The notes beneath the pieces are model-generated. The model saw nothing but the letters and a program-made list of their open reading frames with translations, did no database searches and was not told where the DNA came from. A DNA stretch of 64,000 bases from Pseudomonas sp. P8_229. GTDB taxonomy: Bacteria > Pseudomonadota > Gammaproteobacteria > Pseudomonadales > Pseudomonadaceae. Location of the stretch: positions 3,655,501 through 3,719,500 of the forward strand of contig NZ_CP125378.1 in assembly GCF_034008635.1 (NCBI RefSeq). The letters are read 5' to 3'. Below, one piece after another: positions 7,588 through 16,156 of the stretch (position 1 is its first letter; every line of letters begins with the position of its first letter). A program made the position numbers and the translations under genes.

Positions 7588-9726
7588 TCAGAAACTCATG
7601 TCGACCTTGGTCCAGAGCGTGCGCCCCGGCTCATTGATCGCTTGCGGGTCGTTGGCCGGGTAGCCGAAACCGGCGTTGCCCGCCAGGTTCAGGTGTTCGG
7701 CGTAAGCCTTGCCGAACAGGTTGTCGACGCCGGTACTGACCTTCCAGTTCTTGTTGATCCGGTAGGCACCGTTGAGCGAGAACACGCCAAAGCCGCCGCT
7801 CTTGTCGTAGTCCTTGCCGACCACGTTGCCCTTGTTCTGATCGATGCGGTTTTGCGCCGCGACCACGCGCCACAGCGCTCCGGCGCTCCAGTTGTCTTCG
7901 CTGTAGGTGAGGCCGAAACGCGCATCCAGCGGGGGCATCTGCGGCAGGGCCTTGCCGTCGCTGCTGTTCTTGCCCCAGGCGTAGGCCAGGGTCGCGTCGG
8001 CTTTCCAGTTGTCGGTGAGTTTGTACGCAGCGCCGAGTTCGCCGCCCATGATCCGCGCGTCGATGTTTTGTGCGCGGGAGGTGCTCATGCCCATCATCGT
8101 CGGCGTGTAGTCGAACAGGATGTAGTCACGCACCACGCCGATGTAGCCCGAGGCCCAGGCTTCGAGTTCGGCGGTCTTGTAGTTCACGCCAAAGTCGAAC
8201 TGGGTGGTCTTTTCCGGTTTGATCGAGTCGAAGGCATTCAACGAACCTGCCGGGCCGGACTTGGGTGAAAACAGCTCCCAGTAATCCGGGAAGCGCTGCG
8301 CGTGGCCGAGGCCGGCATAGAGCGTTGTCGGGCTGTCAGCGAGGTCATGCTCGTAACGCACGAAGCCGCTGGGCAGGGTGTCGGCACGGGTGTCGTCGGC
8401 GGTCGGATTCGGCCGGCTCATCATCCCTGAGCCGATTCTCTGCCGGTAGTCCTTGGCCGAAGCGCGGTCGACCCGAGCGCCAGTGATCAGGCGATCACGG
8501 TCAGCGGCGTACCAGGTCATTTCGCTGAACACGCCGTAGTTATGGAAATCGGCGTCCTTGGTGTACGGCTGATCCTTGTAAGTGTCGATACCCATGCCAC
8601 TGCGCTGGCGGTGCTCGTTGGTCTGCGCGTCAAGGCCGGTGATCAACTGGATGTCGGCCCAGCGCCAGGTCGCCTTGATCCGCGCGCCGAGGGTGCGGCG
8701 ATCAACGTTGGACGCCATCGGCCCGGCCATCATCCCGGTGCCGGACGGCGTGCGCAGGGTGTAGTTGTCCATCACGTGGTCGGCGTAGTTGTAGTAGACC
8801 TGTGCTTCAAGTTTCTCGAGCACGTCAGTGATGTTGGATTTTTCGAAGCGCAGCCCGAGGCTTTCACGCAGGAACTGCGAACCGTCCATGCCGCGTCCGG
8901 CGTAGCGCGCTTCGCCGTCGCCCTTGCCGGCAGTGAGTTCGATCAGGGTGTCGGCGTCCGGGGTCCAGCCGACGGCGATGTCACCGTTCCATTTGTCGTA
9001 GCGCGACGGCACGGTGTCGTTGTTGCCGTCGCGATAGTCGTCGGAGTGCGCGGTGTTGCCGATCACCCGCACGTAGCCCAACGGCCCGCCGGCGGCGGCG
9101 TCGACGACCTTGTCGAAGCGCCCGTTGGAGCCGGCCAGCACGCTGGCGTTCACCCGGGTACCGAGTTCGCCGAAGCTTTCCGGTTCACGATCGAACAGCA
9201 CCGTGCCGGCCGATGCGCCCGGGCCCCAGAGCACGGTTTGCGGGCCTTTGATCACCGTGAGTTTGTCGTAGGTTTCCGGCGAGATGTACGAGGTAGGTGC
9301 ATCCATGCGGCCAGGGCAGGCACCGAGCAGCATGCTGCCGTTGGTGAGGATATTCAGGCGCGAACCGAACATGCCGCGCAGTACCGGATCGCCGTTGGTA
9401 CCGCCATTGCGCACCAGGGCAAAGCCTGGAATGGTCTTCAGATAATCGCCACCGTCGCTGGCCGGCACCGGTTGGCGCGGGTCCTTGGGGTTGGTGACGA
9501 TGGTCAGCGGTGAGCTGGGGGCGATCGCGGTGATCACCGTTGGACTCAACATTTCAGAGTGGCTGGCAGGGTCGTTGTGACCGGTGTGGTCATCGGCCAG
9601 CACCAGCGGGGACAGCAGGACGCCGCAAAGGACGGCGGTAGCGTGCGAGAAACGAATGCGCGATTCGTTCAAGTCGAAGGACGCCTGAGCAGCGCTCAAG
9701 CGTGGAACAGCAGAAAACCTGGACAT
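7588..9726 (-). CDS. oprC: TonB-dependent copper receptor, OprC-like
   Basis: Outer-membrane receptor of 712 residues for copper. The N-terminus after the signal region reads SPTVITAIAPSSPLTIVTNP, as in OprC, and the plug contains VLRGMFGSRLNILTNG, where other receptors have a DGVP loop, and VIKGPQTVLWGPGASAG. Methionine clusters (GTGMMAGPM, GSGMMSRPN, YTPTMMGMSTS) are distributed over the barrel and fit Cu(I) or Cu(II) ligands. The protein ends in WTKVDMSF. I choose the ATG at 9726 because GGA lies seven bases upstream; an ATG at 9738 is also in frame, while the longer open frame to 9942 overlaps the DUF2946 gene and begins with a low-complexity stretch. The copper chaperone and DUF2946 genes upstream complete the set. 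Confidence 0.88.
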   Translation of the reverse strand: MSRFSAVPRLSAAQASFDLNESRIRFSHATAVLCGVLLSPLVLADDHTGHNDPASHSEMLSPTVITAIAPSSPLTIVTNPKDPRQPVPASDGGDYLKTIPGFALVRNGGTNGDPVLRGMFGSRLNILTNGSMLLGACPGRMDAPTSYISPETYDKLTVIKGPQTVLWGPGASAGTVLFDREPESFGELGTRVNASVLAGSNGRFDKVVDAAAGGPLGYVRVIGNTAHSDDYRDGNNDTVPSRYDKWNGDIAVGWTPDADTLIELTAGKGDGEARYAGRGMDGSQFLRESLGLRFEKSNITDVLEKLEAQVYYNYADHVMDNYTLRTPSGTGMMAGPMASNVDRRTLGARIKATWRWADIQLITGLDAQTNEHRQRSGMGIDTYKDQPYTKDADFHNYGVFSEMTWYAADRDRLITGARVDRASAKDYRQRIGSGMMSRPNPTADDTRADTLPSGFVRYEHDLADSPTTLYAGLGHAQRFPDYWELFSPKSGPAGSLNAFDSIKPEKTTQFDFGVNYKTAELEAWASGYIGVVRDYILFDYTPTMMGMSTSRAQNIDARIMGGELGAAYKLTDNWKADATLAYAWGKNSSDGKALPQMPPLDARFGLTYSEDNWSAGALWRVVAAQNRIDQNKGNVVGKDYDKSGGFGVFSLNGAYRINKNWKVSTGVDNLFGKAYAEHLNLAGNAGFGYPANDPQAINEPGRTLWTKVDMSF

Positions 9727-9811
9727 GACAATTTCCATCAAACAGTCGTAAACGACACGGCCGGCAGCCTGAAGCTGTCTTCTCAACCGTGTGCAATCAA
9801 AGGTGCGGTGT

Positions 9812-10258
9812 TTACGCGGTGATGGGCGGGGCGCGGGTGCGGGCGCCGGGGAAGAAGGTTTGCCGGGCATGACCCAGGCGCGGGGAGGGCGGGGTGAAGG
9901 TGTTGACGTGAGCGATGCTGAACGTGGCGAAGCTGCCGCCACCGGTCAGTGCCGGGCAGTTGAACAGCAGGCTGCAATAACCGCATTTTTCCCACAGGGC
10001 GTGGTGCGAGGATTGCGGCGGGCAATGTTCGGCGCTGGGCTGTGCATCATGACCACCGTGATCCATGCCGGGCATGGCCATCGACATGTCCATGCTCATC
10101 GGCATGGAAGTCGAGGCGTGCTGATCCATCGGCATCGACTGAGAAATCAGCGGGCCGATGAAGATCATCAACATGGCGAACAGGGCGATCCAGCTACCGC
10201 GAGTCAGAGTCTGGCTCTGGCGATGCAGGCTGGACGCCCCGGCGCGTTGCGAGCGCAC
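9812..10258 (-). CDS. DUF2946 protein, Met/His-rich, copper-associated
   Basis: A 148-residue protein with one membrane segment near residues 23-42 (SWIALFAMLMIFIGPLIS) followed by MPMSMDMSMAMPGMDHGGHD and a pair of Cys residues in WEKCGYCSLLFNC. These are likely metal ligands. DUF2946 proteins regularly accompany copper receptors and PCu(A)C chaperones in Pseudomonas; their biochemical function is not established. The proposed start is a GTG without a clear ribosome-binding site, so a slightly different start is possible. It lies between the chaperone gene and the receptor gene, all in one direction. Confidence 0.75.
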   Translation of the reverse strand: MRSQRAGASSLHRQSQTLTRGSWIALFAMLMIFIGPLISQSMPMDQHASTSMPMSMDMSMAMPGMDHGGHDAQPSAEHCPPQSSHHALWEKCGYCSLLFNCPALTGGGSFATFSIAHVNTFTPPSPRLGHARQTFFPGARTRAPPITA

Positions 10259-10279
10259 GGGCGTGGTCAGCCGGATCGA

Positions 10280-10759
10280 TTACTGGGCGTGCTCGTGCTC
10301 GGGCACCGCGTGCGGTGGTTTCTTCTGCACCGCGACCTCGACGGTGACGTTGCCGGACTTCTCGAAATGCAGGGTCAGCGGGAAGCGTTTGCCGTCGCTG
10401 AGCAGGCTGCGGTCTTTCGGGTTGAGCAACATCACGTGATAAGCCATTGGCGCGAACGTCACCTTGCCGCCGGCTGGAATCATCACGTTGGGCACCTGCT
10501 GCATCTTCATCAGATCGCCCTGCATCACATGCTCGTGCAGCTGCGCTTGGTCAGTGATCGGCGAATCGACGCTGAGCAGGCGGTCGTCGGTCTTGCCGGG
10601 GTTGCTGATCACGAAGTAGGCGGCGACGGTCGGCGCGTTGGGCGGCAGTTCCTGCGACCACGGGTGAGCGATTTCCAGCTCGCCGGCCTTGTATTCGTGG
10701 GCATGGGCGAAGCACGCCGGCAGCAACAGCGCAGCGATGACGATGAGTTTGTTCAACAT
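10280..10759 (-). CDS. Periplasmic copper chaperone PCu(A)C
   Basis: A 159-residue exported protein that binds copper in the periplasm and hands it to cytochrome oxidase assembly or to uptake. It has a signal peptide MLNKLIVIAALLLPACFAHA, then ELEIAHPWSQELPPNAPTVA, the family's start. The metal site pattern is visible: LHEHVMQGDLMKMQQ followed by FAPMAYHVMLLNPK, giving the His/Met set of the H(M)X10MX21HXM motif. A His-containing tail (HAVPEHEHAQ) adds possible ligands. It is the second gene of a four-gene copper set. Confidence 0.9.
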   Translation of the reverse strand: MLNKLIVIAALLLPACFAHAHEYKAGELEIAHPWSQELPPNAPTVAAYFVISNPGKTDDRLLSVDSPITDQAQLHEHVMQGDLMKMQQVPNVMIPAGGKVTFAPMAYHVMLLNPKDRSLLSDGKRFPLTLHFEKSGNVTVEVAVQKKPPHAVPEHEHAQ

Positions 10760-10807
10760 GGCAGTTCTCCAGAACGATTTGAAACGCAGGTCAATTGCGA
10801 GAACAAA

Positions 10808-11206
10808 TCAAACCAGAGGCGAGGCGCGGGGATTGAGGCTCGGCCATTGCTGGCGCGGTGTCGGCGTTTGCAACGAGGGCGCTGCCACGCTGCGATTGCT
10901 TTCGTAACGGGCGAAATACAGCTGCGGTGCATGGCCCGGCAACGCCACCAGCGGCGCGGAACCCGAGCAGCACCAGCAATGCTGCATGTTCGAATGGGTG
11001 TCGTTGGACGGGGCTTTCTGCTCCGTGGTGCCGATATTGATCGCCACCATCTTCGTCCCGCTGCCGGTGCAGAAACTGCTCCACAGCAATTGTTCGGCCG
11101 GTGAATTGGCCGCCTGCGCCATCGCCCCGGTCATCGGCATGGCGAGCATGTTGAACAGCACTGCAAAGCAGGCAATCCAGGCAATGGCTAGCCGGTGTTG
11201 GTTCAT
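10808..11206 (-). CDS. DUF2946 protein, second copy
   Basis: A 132-residue protein with an N-terminal hydrophobic segment (LAIAWIACFAVLFNMLAM) and a central CWCCSG motif preceded by His and Met (SNMQHCWCCSG), which could bind copper. It differs clearly in sequence from the DUF2946 protein at 9812-10258, so the operon has two divergent members. It is the first gene of the copper set, 48 bases before the PCu(A)C chaperone gene, which suggests co-transcription. Confidence 0.75.
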   Translation of the reverse strand: MNQHRLAIAWIACFAVLFNMLAMPMTGAMAQAANSPAEQLLWSSFCTGSGTKMVAINIGTTEQKAPSNDTHSNMQHCWCCSGSAPLVALPGHAPQLYFARYESNRSVAAPSLQTPTPRQQWPSLNPRASPLV

Positions 11207-11303
11207 GGGACAGATCCGTTGGGTGGGCGATCAGGCGCGGCTATTTAGCCTGATCAGGGCCGATAAGTAAAAAGGCGTCGTGCGGTTTGGTGTCGCAGAT
11301 CAA

Positions 11304-11594
11304 TCAAACCGCGACGGCGTGCAATCTCAACCCCAAAGCCTTCATGACCTTCATGATAGTTGCGAATTCGGGGTTACCAGTGCTGCTCAGCGCTTTATAG
11401 AGACTTTCACGACCCAGGCCGGCATCACGTGCCACCTGTGTCATGCCCTGAGCTCGGGCTATGTCATTCAGTGCCGCACGGATGAGCACGCCATCGCCTT
11501 CATCATCATCAAAGCAAGCGTCCAGATACGCCGCCATATCTTCGGGAGTTTTGAGGTATTCGGCGGCGTCGAAACGGGTAAATTTTTCGGTCAT
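11304..11594 (-). CDS. Antitoxin of a HigBA-type module (addiction module antidote protein)
   Basis: A 96-residue DNA-binding antitoxin. N-terminal residues 1-30 (TRFDAAEYLKTPEDMAAYLD) match the antidote family that pairs with the RelE-like killer proteins, and residues 45-90 form a helix-turn-helix: GMTQVARDAGLGRESLYKAL, then NPEFATIMKVMKALGLRL. It follows the toxin gene after three bases. Such antitoxins repress their own promoter, which would lie before the toxin gene near 11900-12060. The toxin-first order is typical of this subfamily. Confidence 0.85.
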   Translation of the reverse strand: MTEKFTRFDAAEYLKTPEDMAAYLDACFDDDEGDGVLIRAALNDIARAQGMTQVARDAGLGRESLYKALSSTGNPEFATIMKVMKALGLRLHAVAV

Positions 11595-11597
11595 GAC

Positions 11598-11900
11598 TTA
11601 CTCCTCATTTCCGATGCTATGTGCCATTTGTACGGCGCGCTTGATATCACGCCGTTGTGTCGATTTATCGCCCCCGATTAACAGCAGATAAATCACTTCG
11701 TCTCGACGAGTGAAGTACATCCTGTAACCAGGACCGTAGTGCACACGCATTTCATAAACGGTGTCACCGACAAATCCGCAATCGCCAAAGTTGCCATGTT
11801 CGGCTGCTCGAAGTCTGGAGATGATTCGGCCTTTGCCGATGATGTCTTTCAACGAGTCGAGCCATTCGGAAAATATACGGGATCGTTCAAGTTCGATCAT
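11598..11900 (-). CDS. RelE/ParE-superfamily toxin (HigB-like killer protein)
   Basis: A 100-residue toxin. The sequence IFSEWLDSLKDIIGKGRIIS, RLRAAEHGNFGDCGFVGDTV, then YEMRVHYGPGYRMYFTRRD and IYLLLIGGDKSTQRRDIKRA is the signature of the phage-derived Gp49-like/HigB killer proteins, which cut translated mRNA. I use the ATG at 11900 (MIELERSRIF) because known members start there; a TTG 36 bases upstream would only add non-conserved residues. The module lies between the copper set and the cob genes with no other mobile DNA visible. Confidence 0.83.
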   Translation of the reverse strand: MIELERSRIFSEWLDSLKDIIGKGRIISRLRAAEHGNFGDCGFVGDTVYEMRVHYGPGYRMYFTRRDEVIYLLLIGGDKSTQRRDIKRAVQMAHSIGNEE

Positions 11901-12060
11901 GTCAGGGATCGTATTCCTTGGGATACAGTCTGGCAAGCCGCTTTTAAGCGCTTGTCTGCCTGTATGGATTGAAGGAACCGAAGTATTGGGTGAGGGGATT
12001 GCGAAGAACAGTCGGCTGCTTCTTCAAAACAAGCCGGCTAATTCGCAGATAAATTCGAAA

Positions 12061-12789
12061 TCAGGAAAATTCTGACGTAAGCAGGGCAGCGAGGACTTCA
12101 GCCGTCGTCAGAAACTCCCGATCAACTCCCGGCAACACCGGCCGTTTCAACACCATCACCGGCACCCCACGTTCGCGCGCCACTTCCAGCTTCGGCTCGG
12201 TCGCGGTGCTGCCGCTGTTCTTGCTGATCAGCACATCGATCTGCCGGCGTTCGAACAGTGCGCGCTCGTCCTCAAGCAGAAACGGCCCACGGGCGCCGAT
12301 GACTTCGCAGCGTTCGTTGCCGGGGTAGACGTCGAGGGCGCGCAGAGTCCAGAACTGGTCGGCGGGGATTTCGTCGAGGTGTTGCAGCGGTTCACGGCCG
12401 AGGGTGAACAGCGGGCTTTGGAACGGTTTTAGGGCCTCGGTCAGTTCGGCCCAGTCGCTGACTTCGCGCCAGTCATCCCCGGCCTGTGCCTGCCATGCGG
12501 GGCGGCGCAAAGCCCAGCAGGGAATGCCGGACAGTTGTGCGGCGCGGGCGGCGTTGTGGCTGATTTGTGCGGCATAGGGGTGGGTCGCGTCGAGCAGCAG
12601 CTCGATGCCTTCAGCGCGAATGAATTGCGCGAGACCTTCGGCCCCGCCGTAGCCACCGACGCGCACCTGGCAGGTCAGGTCGGTGGGCACCCGGCCCACG
12701 CCGGCCAGGCTGTAAATGTGTTCTGGCCCCAGCGTGCGAGCGATGGCCAGCGCCTCAGTGACGCCGCCGAGCAACAAGATTCGCTTCAT
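12061..12789 (-). CDS. cobK: Precorrin-6A reductase
   Basis: NADPH-dependent reduction of precorrin-6A to precorrin-6B in aerobic cobalamin synthesis. The 242-residue protein starts with the nucleotide-binding segment [18 protein letters not shown] and has [17 protein letters not shown] and [20 protein letters not shown], which are characteristic of CobK/CbiJ. The start overlaps the stop of cbiD by four bases, and it is the last gene of the minus-strand cob unit cobL-cbiD-cobK. Confidence 0.92.
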   Translation of the reverse strand: MKRILLLGGVTEALAIARTLGPEHIYSLAGVGRVPTDLTCQVRVGGYGGAEGLAQFIRAEGIELLLDATHPYAAQISHNAARAAQLSGIPCWALRRPAWQAQAGDDWREVSDWAELTEALKPFQSPLFTLGREPLQHLDEIPADQFWTLRALDVYPGNERCEVIGARGPFLLEDERALFERRQIDVLISKNSGSTATEPKLEVARERGVPVMVLKRPVLPGVDREFLTTAEVLAALLTSEFS

Positions 12790-13883
12790 GCAAAACCTCC
12801 TGCGTGGCCGACAATGCCGCCCTGACGATCAATCGCAAACACCTCGACCTGCACCTGCGCCGGCACCACGCTGCGGGCGAAGTTCAGCGCATGGCGACAG
12901 ACTTCATTGCCTAGGGCGACGCCTGCCGCACTGGCCATCGCCAAGGCCTGCTGACTGGTGTTCGCCGCACGAATACCTTGCTGCAAAATCTCATCCGCAC
13001 CAATCGCCGCCGCCCATTCGGCCAGTTGCGGCAGGTCGATACTGGAATGCCGCGAGTGCAGATCCATGTGCCCGGCCGCCAGTTTGCTGATCTTGCCGAA
13101 ACCGCCGCACAGGCTGAGTTTATCCACAGGCACTTTGCGCAGATGCTTGAGCACCGCGCCGACAAAGTCGCCCATTTCGATCAGGGCGATTTCCGGCAGG
13201 TCGTAGACCCGGCGCATGGTGTCTTCGCTGGCGTTGCCGGTGCAGGCGGCGATGTGCAGGTAGCCGTTGGTCCTGGCCACGTCGATGCCCTGGTGGATCG
13301 AGGCGATGTACGCCGCGCAGGAGAACGGCCGGACGATGCCGCTGGTGCCGAGAATCGACAGGCCGCCGAGAATGCCCAGTCGCGGATTCATGGTTTTCAG
13401 CGCCAGCGCCTCACCGCCTTCGACGTTGACCGTAACGTCAAAACCGCCGGTATAACCGGTTTCCTCGGCGAGCAGGTTCAGGTGATCGCTGATCATCTTG
13501 CGCGGCACCGGGTTGATCGCCGGCTCACCAACGCCCAGCACCAGTCCCGGACGGGTCACGGTGCCGACGCCTGCGCCGGCATTGAAGCGAATCCCTGGTT
13601 CGGGCAGCAGACGCACGCGCGAATAGAGCAAGGCGCCATGGGTCACGTCCGGGTCGTCACCGGCGTCCTTGATCGTCCCGGCTTCCGCGCCGTCTTCGGT
13701 CAGGCGACAGAACTCCAGGCGCATCTGCACCTGCTTGCCCTTGGGCAGGACGATCTGCACGGCGTCCGCGCCGGTACCGCCGAGCAGCAGGCGTGCGGCG
13801 GCAAGGCTGGTGGCGGTGGCGCAACTGCCGGTGGTCAGGCCGCTGCGCAGGGGCGCGGGTTGTTCGGCGGTTTCGTCACGCAT
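12786..13883 (-). CDS. cbiD: Cobalt-precorrin-5B C1-methyltransferase CbiD
   Basis: SAM-dependent methylation at C1 of the corrin ring with loss of acetaldehyde; in pseudomonads it takes the place of CobF in an otherwise aerobic pathway. The 365-residue protein opens with [19 protein letters not shown] and contains [19 protein letters not shown] and [19 protein letters not shown], all family marks. I place the start at the ATG at 13883 ([12 protein letters not shown]), where the conserved sequence begins; this overlaps the end of cobL by eight bases. A longer frame to 13970 would lie inside cobL and adds nothing conserved. Confidence 0.92.
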   Translation of the reverse strand: MRDETAEQPAPLRSGLTTGSCATATSLAAARLLLGGTGADAVQIVLPKGKQVQMRLEFCRLTEDGAEAGTIKDAGDDPDVTHGALLYSRVRLLPEPGIRFNAGAGVGTVTRPGLVLGVGEPAINPVPRKMISDHLNLLAEETGYTGGFDVTVNVEGGEALALKTMNPRLGILGGLSILGTSGIVRPFSCAAYIASIHQGIDVARTNGYLHIAACTGNASEDTMRRVYDLPEIALIEMGDFVGAVLKHLRKVPVDKLSLCGGFGKISKLAAGHMDLHSRHSSIDLPQLAEWAAAIGADEILQQGIRAANTSQQALAMASAAGVALGNEVCRHALNFARSVVPAQVQVEVFAIDRQGGIVGHAGGFA

Positions 13884-15087
13884 CGAGAGGTTTGACCAGA
13901 TCGAGCAAGGTGATCGGCAGCGCCTGGCGCCAGGTGTCGAACTCACCGAGCGGCTGTGCCTGAGCGACATGAATACGGGTCAGTTCGCCGCCGTGGCGCT
14001 CGCGCCAGTTCATCAGCGCGAGCTCACTTTGCAGGGTCACGGCATTGGCCACCAACCGGCCTCCGGGTTTGAGCTGTTCCCAACAGGTTTCAAACACACC
14101 TTCGCGAGTCACCCCGCCGCCGATGAAGATCGCGTCCGGGCGCTCCAGTCCGGCGAGGGCCTGTGGCGCACGACCGCGAACCAGTTGCAGGCCGGGTACG
14201 CCCAGCGCGTCGCGGTTGTATTCGATCAACTGCTGGCGGCCGTCATCGGCTTCGATTGCCAGCGCTCGGCAACTGGGATGCGCACGCATCCATTCGATGC
14301 CGATCGAGCCGCAACCGCCGCCCACATCCCACAGCAGTTCACCGGGTGTCGGCGCGAGGCGGGCGAGGGTGATCGCGCGCACATCGCGTTTGGTCAGTTG
14401 GCCGTCGTGCTTGAATGCCGAGTCGGGCAATCCGGCAAGTCGCGACAGGCGCGGCGCCTGCACATCGGCCAGGCATTCGATGGCGATCACATTCAGATCG
14501 GCAATTGGCGGGTCGTTCCAGTGATTTGCGGTGCTGTCGATACGGCGTTCGGCTGTGCCGCCCAAGTGCTCCAGAACGCTGATGCGACTGCCGCCAAAAC
14601 CGCGCTCGCGCAACAACGCCGCGACCGCCGCAGGACTCTGCCCGTCATTGCTCAGCAGCAACAGGCGCACACCGCTGAACAGTTGCGCATTGAGCGCCGA
14701 CAGCGGTCGGGCTACCAGCGACAGCGTCACGACTTCTTGCAACGGCCAGCCGAGGCGGGCTGCAGCCAGCGAGCAGGAAGATGGCGTTGGCAGAATCAGC
14801 ATCTGCGCGCTCGGCACTTGCCGCGCAAGGTTCGCACCGACGCCGTAAAACATCGGATCGCCGCTGGCGAGCACACAGACAGCTTCGCCGCGCCGCTCCA
14901 GTACCGGGGCAAGGGAAAACGGGCTCGGCCACAATTCGCGCTCACCGCGAATGCACACCGGCAACAAGTCCAGTTGACGATGGCCACCGATGATCCGCGA
15001 AGCATTCATGAGGGCGCGCCGGGCATTTTTGCCCAGGCCCTTGAAGCCGTCTTCACCGATTCCCACAACCGTCAGCCAGGGTGTCAT
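13876..15087 (-). CDS. cobL: Precorrin-6Y C5,15-methyltransferase (decarboxylating)
   Basis: Bifunctional enzyme of 403 residues: an N-terminal CbiE-like SAM methylase (residues about 1-200, starting [19 protein letters not shown], with [19 protein letters not shown]) and a C-terminal CbiT-like part (about 215-400, with [20 protein letters not shown] and [15 protein letters not shown]). It methylates C5 and C15 and removes the C12 acetate carboxyl. The ATG at 15087 (MTPWLTVVG) is chosen because the family begins there. It is the first gene of the minus-strand cob unit and faces the cobG arm, from which it is separated by the small gene at 15359. Confidence 0.93.
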   Translation of the reverse strand: MTPWLTVVGIGEDGFKGLGKNARRALMNASRIIGGHRQLDLLPVCIRGERELWPSPFSLAPVLERRGEAVCVLASGDPMFYGVGANLARQVPSAQMLILPTPSSCSLAAARLGWPLQEVVTLSLVARPLSALNAQLFSGVRLLLLSNDGQSPAAVAALLRERGFGGSRISVLEHLGGTAERRIDSTANHWNDPPIADLNVIAIECLADVQAPRLSRLAGLPDSAFKHDGQLTKRDVRAITLARLAPTPGELLWDVGGGCGSIGIEWMRAHPSCRALAIEADDGRQQLIEYNRDALGVPGLQLVRGRAPQALAGLERPDAIFIGGGVTREGVFETCWEQLKPGGRLVANAVTLQSELALMNWRERHGGELTRIHVAQAQPLGEFDTWRQALPITLLDLVKPLDA

Positions 15088-15358
15088 GCCGTTCCTCAAT
15101 CTCGTGCGCCCGTTCAAGCGGCGCATGATAGCGCGGCTTCTGTTGTCTGGTGCTGCTGCCTTGTCGCAGGTGCTGGCAACGGTTGACATGCCATGTGGTA
15201 GAAAAATGATTGGCAGAGCAAGCGTGTTTGTTATTTTGATATTTGATCAAGTTGCCCGTTACAACCAAAACAAACTTGGTCAACCGATAGATTATTATTA
15301 AATGGATTAATACTTTGCACGCCATACGGGCGTCGCTTACTAGGATGAAAAAATAAAC
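15088..15358. promoter_or_regulatory. Divergent A/T-rich promoter region with an imperfect inverted repeat
   Basis: The 271 bases between cobL (minus) and the small gene (plus) become very A/T-rich from about 15200. TTGATCAAGTTG at 15243-15254 faces CAAACTTGGTCAA at 15271-15283 as an imperfect inverted repeat, which could be an operator. I looked for the B12-box (GCCACTG) of a cobalamin riboswitch on both strands and did not see it. The ribosome-binding site of the downstream small gene is poor: AGGA lies 13 bases before the ATG. Confidence 0.3.
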
Positions 15359-15997
15359 ATGGATGATATAAAACATAATGCGACACTGGTCGGCGATATA
15401 TTGCTGACTGGAAGTCAGGGGCAGAGTTACGAGGATTATCAGTTCGCGTTGAACTGTGCTTATTTGGCAAAACGTCAGGCGGATACCACTTACAACAGTG
15501 CGATCCAGCCAGGACGCTGGACCGATTATTTTACTGATGTGCTTTGGTCGCATGGCTGGAACCGCGATCATCAGCCGATCGAGCATGTTCAGACGCAGTT
15601 CAATGGCAGCGTGCGACAGGTCTGGTTTCAACTTGCATCGCCGCTGCTCAGTCGAGAGCAGGTGACTGGGGTTGACCAAGGGTTGGCGAAACTGGAACGT
15701 GACGTGGAGTTGCTGAAAAAGGTCAAGGGCACCAGTGGCAAGCCTTTCGATTTCAAGGTCATACCGCTCAGCTATAACGCCAACGGCGATCTGGAACTGG
15801 TGATCAGCAATATCCGCTTCATCAAGTCGAGTCTCAACACCAGTTACTTTTTCTGGGACGTGTCGCAATCCATGACTCAGCTGGATGTTGTGGCGCGAAA
15901 GGTGGTGATCAGCCGCCGGGTCATGGACGCTCGCCGCCTGAGCGTGAGCAAGGCGCTGGAGGGGCTCAAATTCAATTTCGCCGCTGTCCCGATCTGA
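15359..15997 (+). CDS. Small protein of unknown function, family shared with the two genes after the toxins
   Basis: A 212-residue protein that I do not recognise from any named family. It has no signal peptide or membrane segment. The central part NCAYLAKRQAD, then GRWTDYFTDVLWSHGW (about residues 52-67), and the later SSLNTSYFFWDVSQSMTQLD (about residues 161-180), match the pattern of the protein at 36100-36903 (EWYKTFLTVMQDCGW and later NQTKVLFVNWDSSSVDL) and more weakly 36984-37688. The gene is more A/T-rich than the cob genes and interrupts the divergent cob arms. Its sequence kinship with the genes next to the giant toxins, rather than with cobalamin genes, suggests that it belongs functionally to the toxin region; that is inference. 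Confidence 0.7.
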   Translation: MDDIKHNATLVGDILLTGSQGQSYEDYQFALNCAYLAKRQADTTYNSAIQPGRWTDYFTDVLWSHGWNRDHQPIEHVQTQFNGSVRQVWFQLASPLLSREQVTGVDQGLAKLERDVELLKKVKGTSGKPFDFKVIPLSYNANGDLELVISNIRFIKSSLNTSYFFWDVSQSMTQLDVVARKVVISRRVMDARRLSVSKALEGLKFNFAAVPI

Positions 15998-16156
15998 CTT
16001 GCACGGGGTAAAGCGCTTTTTATCCTGCGCCGTGCACCCCGACGCAGTTTCCGACCGGCAGGCATTTTCATGCACTTGGGCAAAGCAGGCATAATGGCGA
16101 CCTTTCGCCCACCACAGCGCTGCCAGCCAGCCGGTCATCCCTTGAACGAACGCCCG

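Noticed and set aside
15053..16138. Open frame of 361 codons on the minus strand
   Set aside because: It starts without a ribosome-binding site, runs across the cobL start, and competes with the plus-strand gene at 15359, which is supported by similarity to two other genes in the window.
15088..16156. Cobalamin riboswitch before cobL or cobG
   Set aside because: No B12-box and no recognisable conserved core on either strand.
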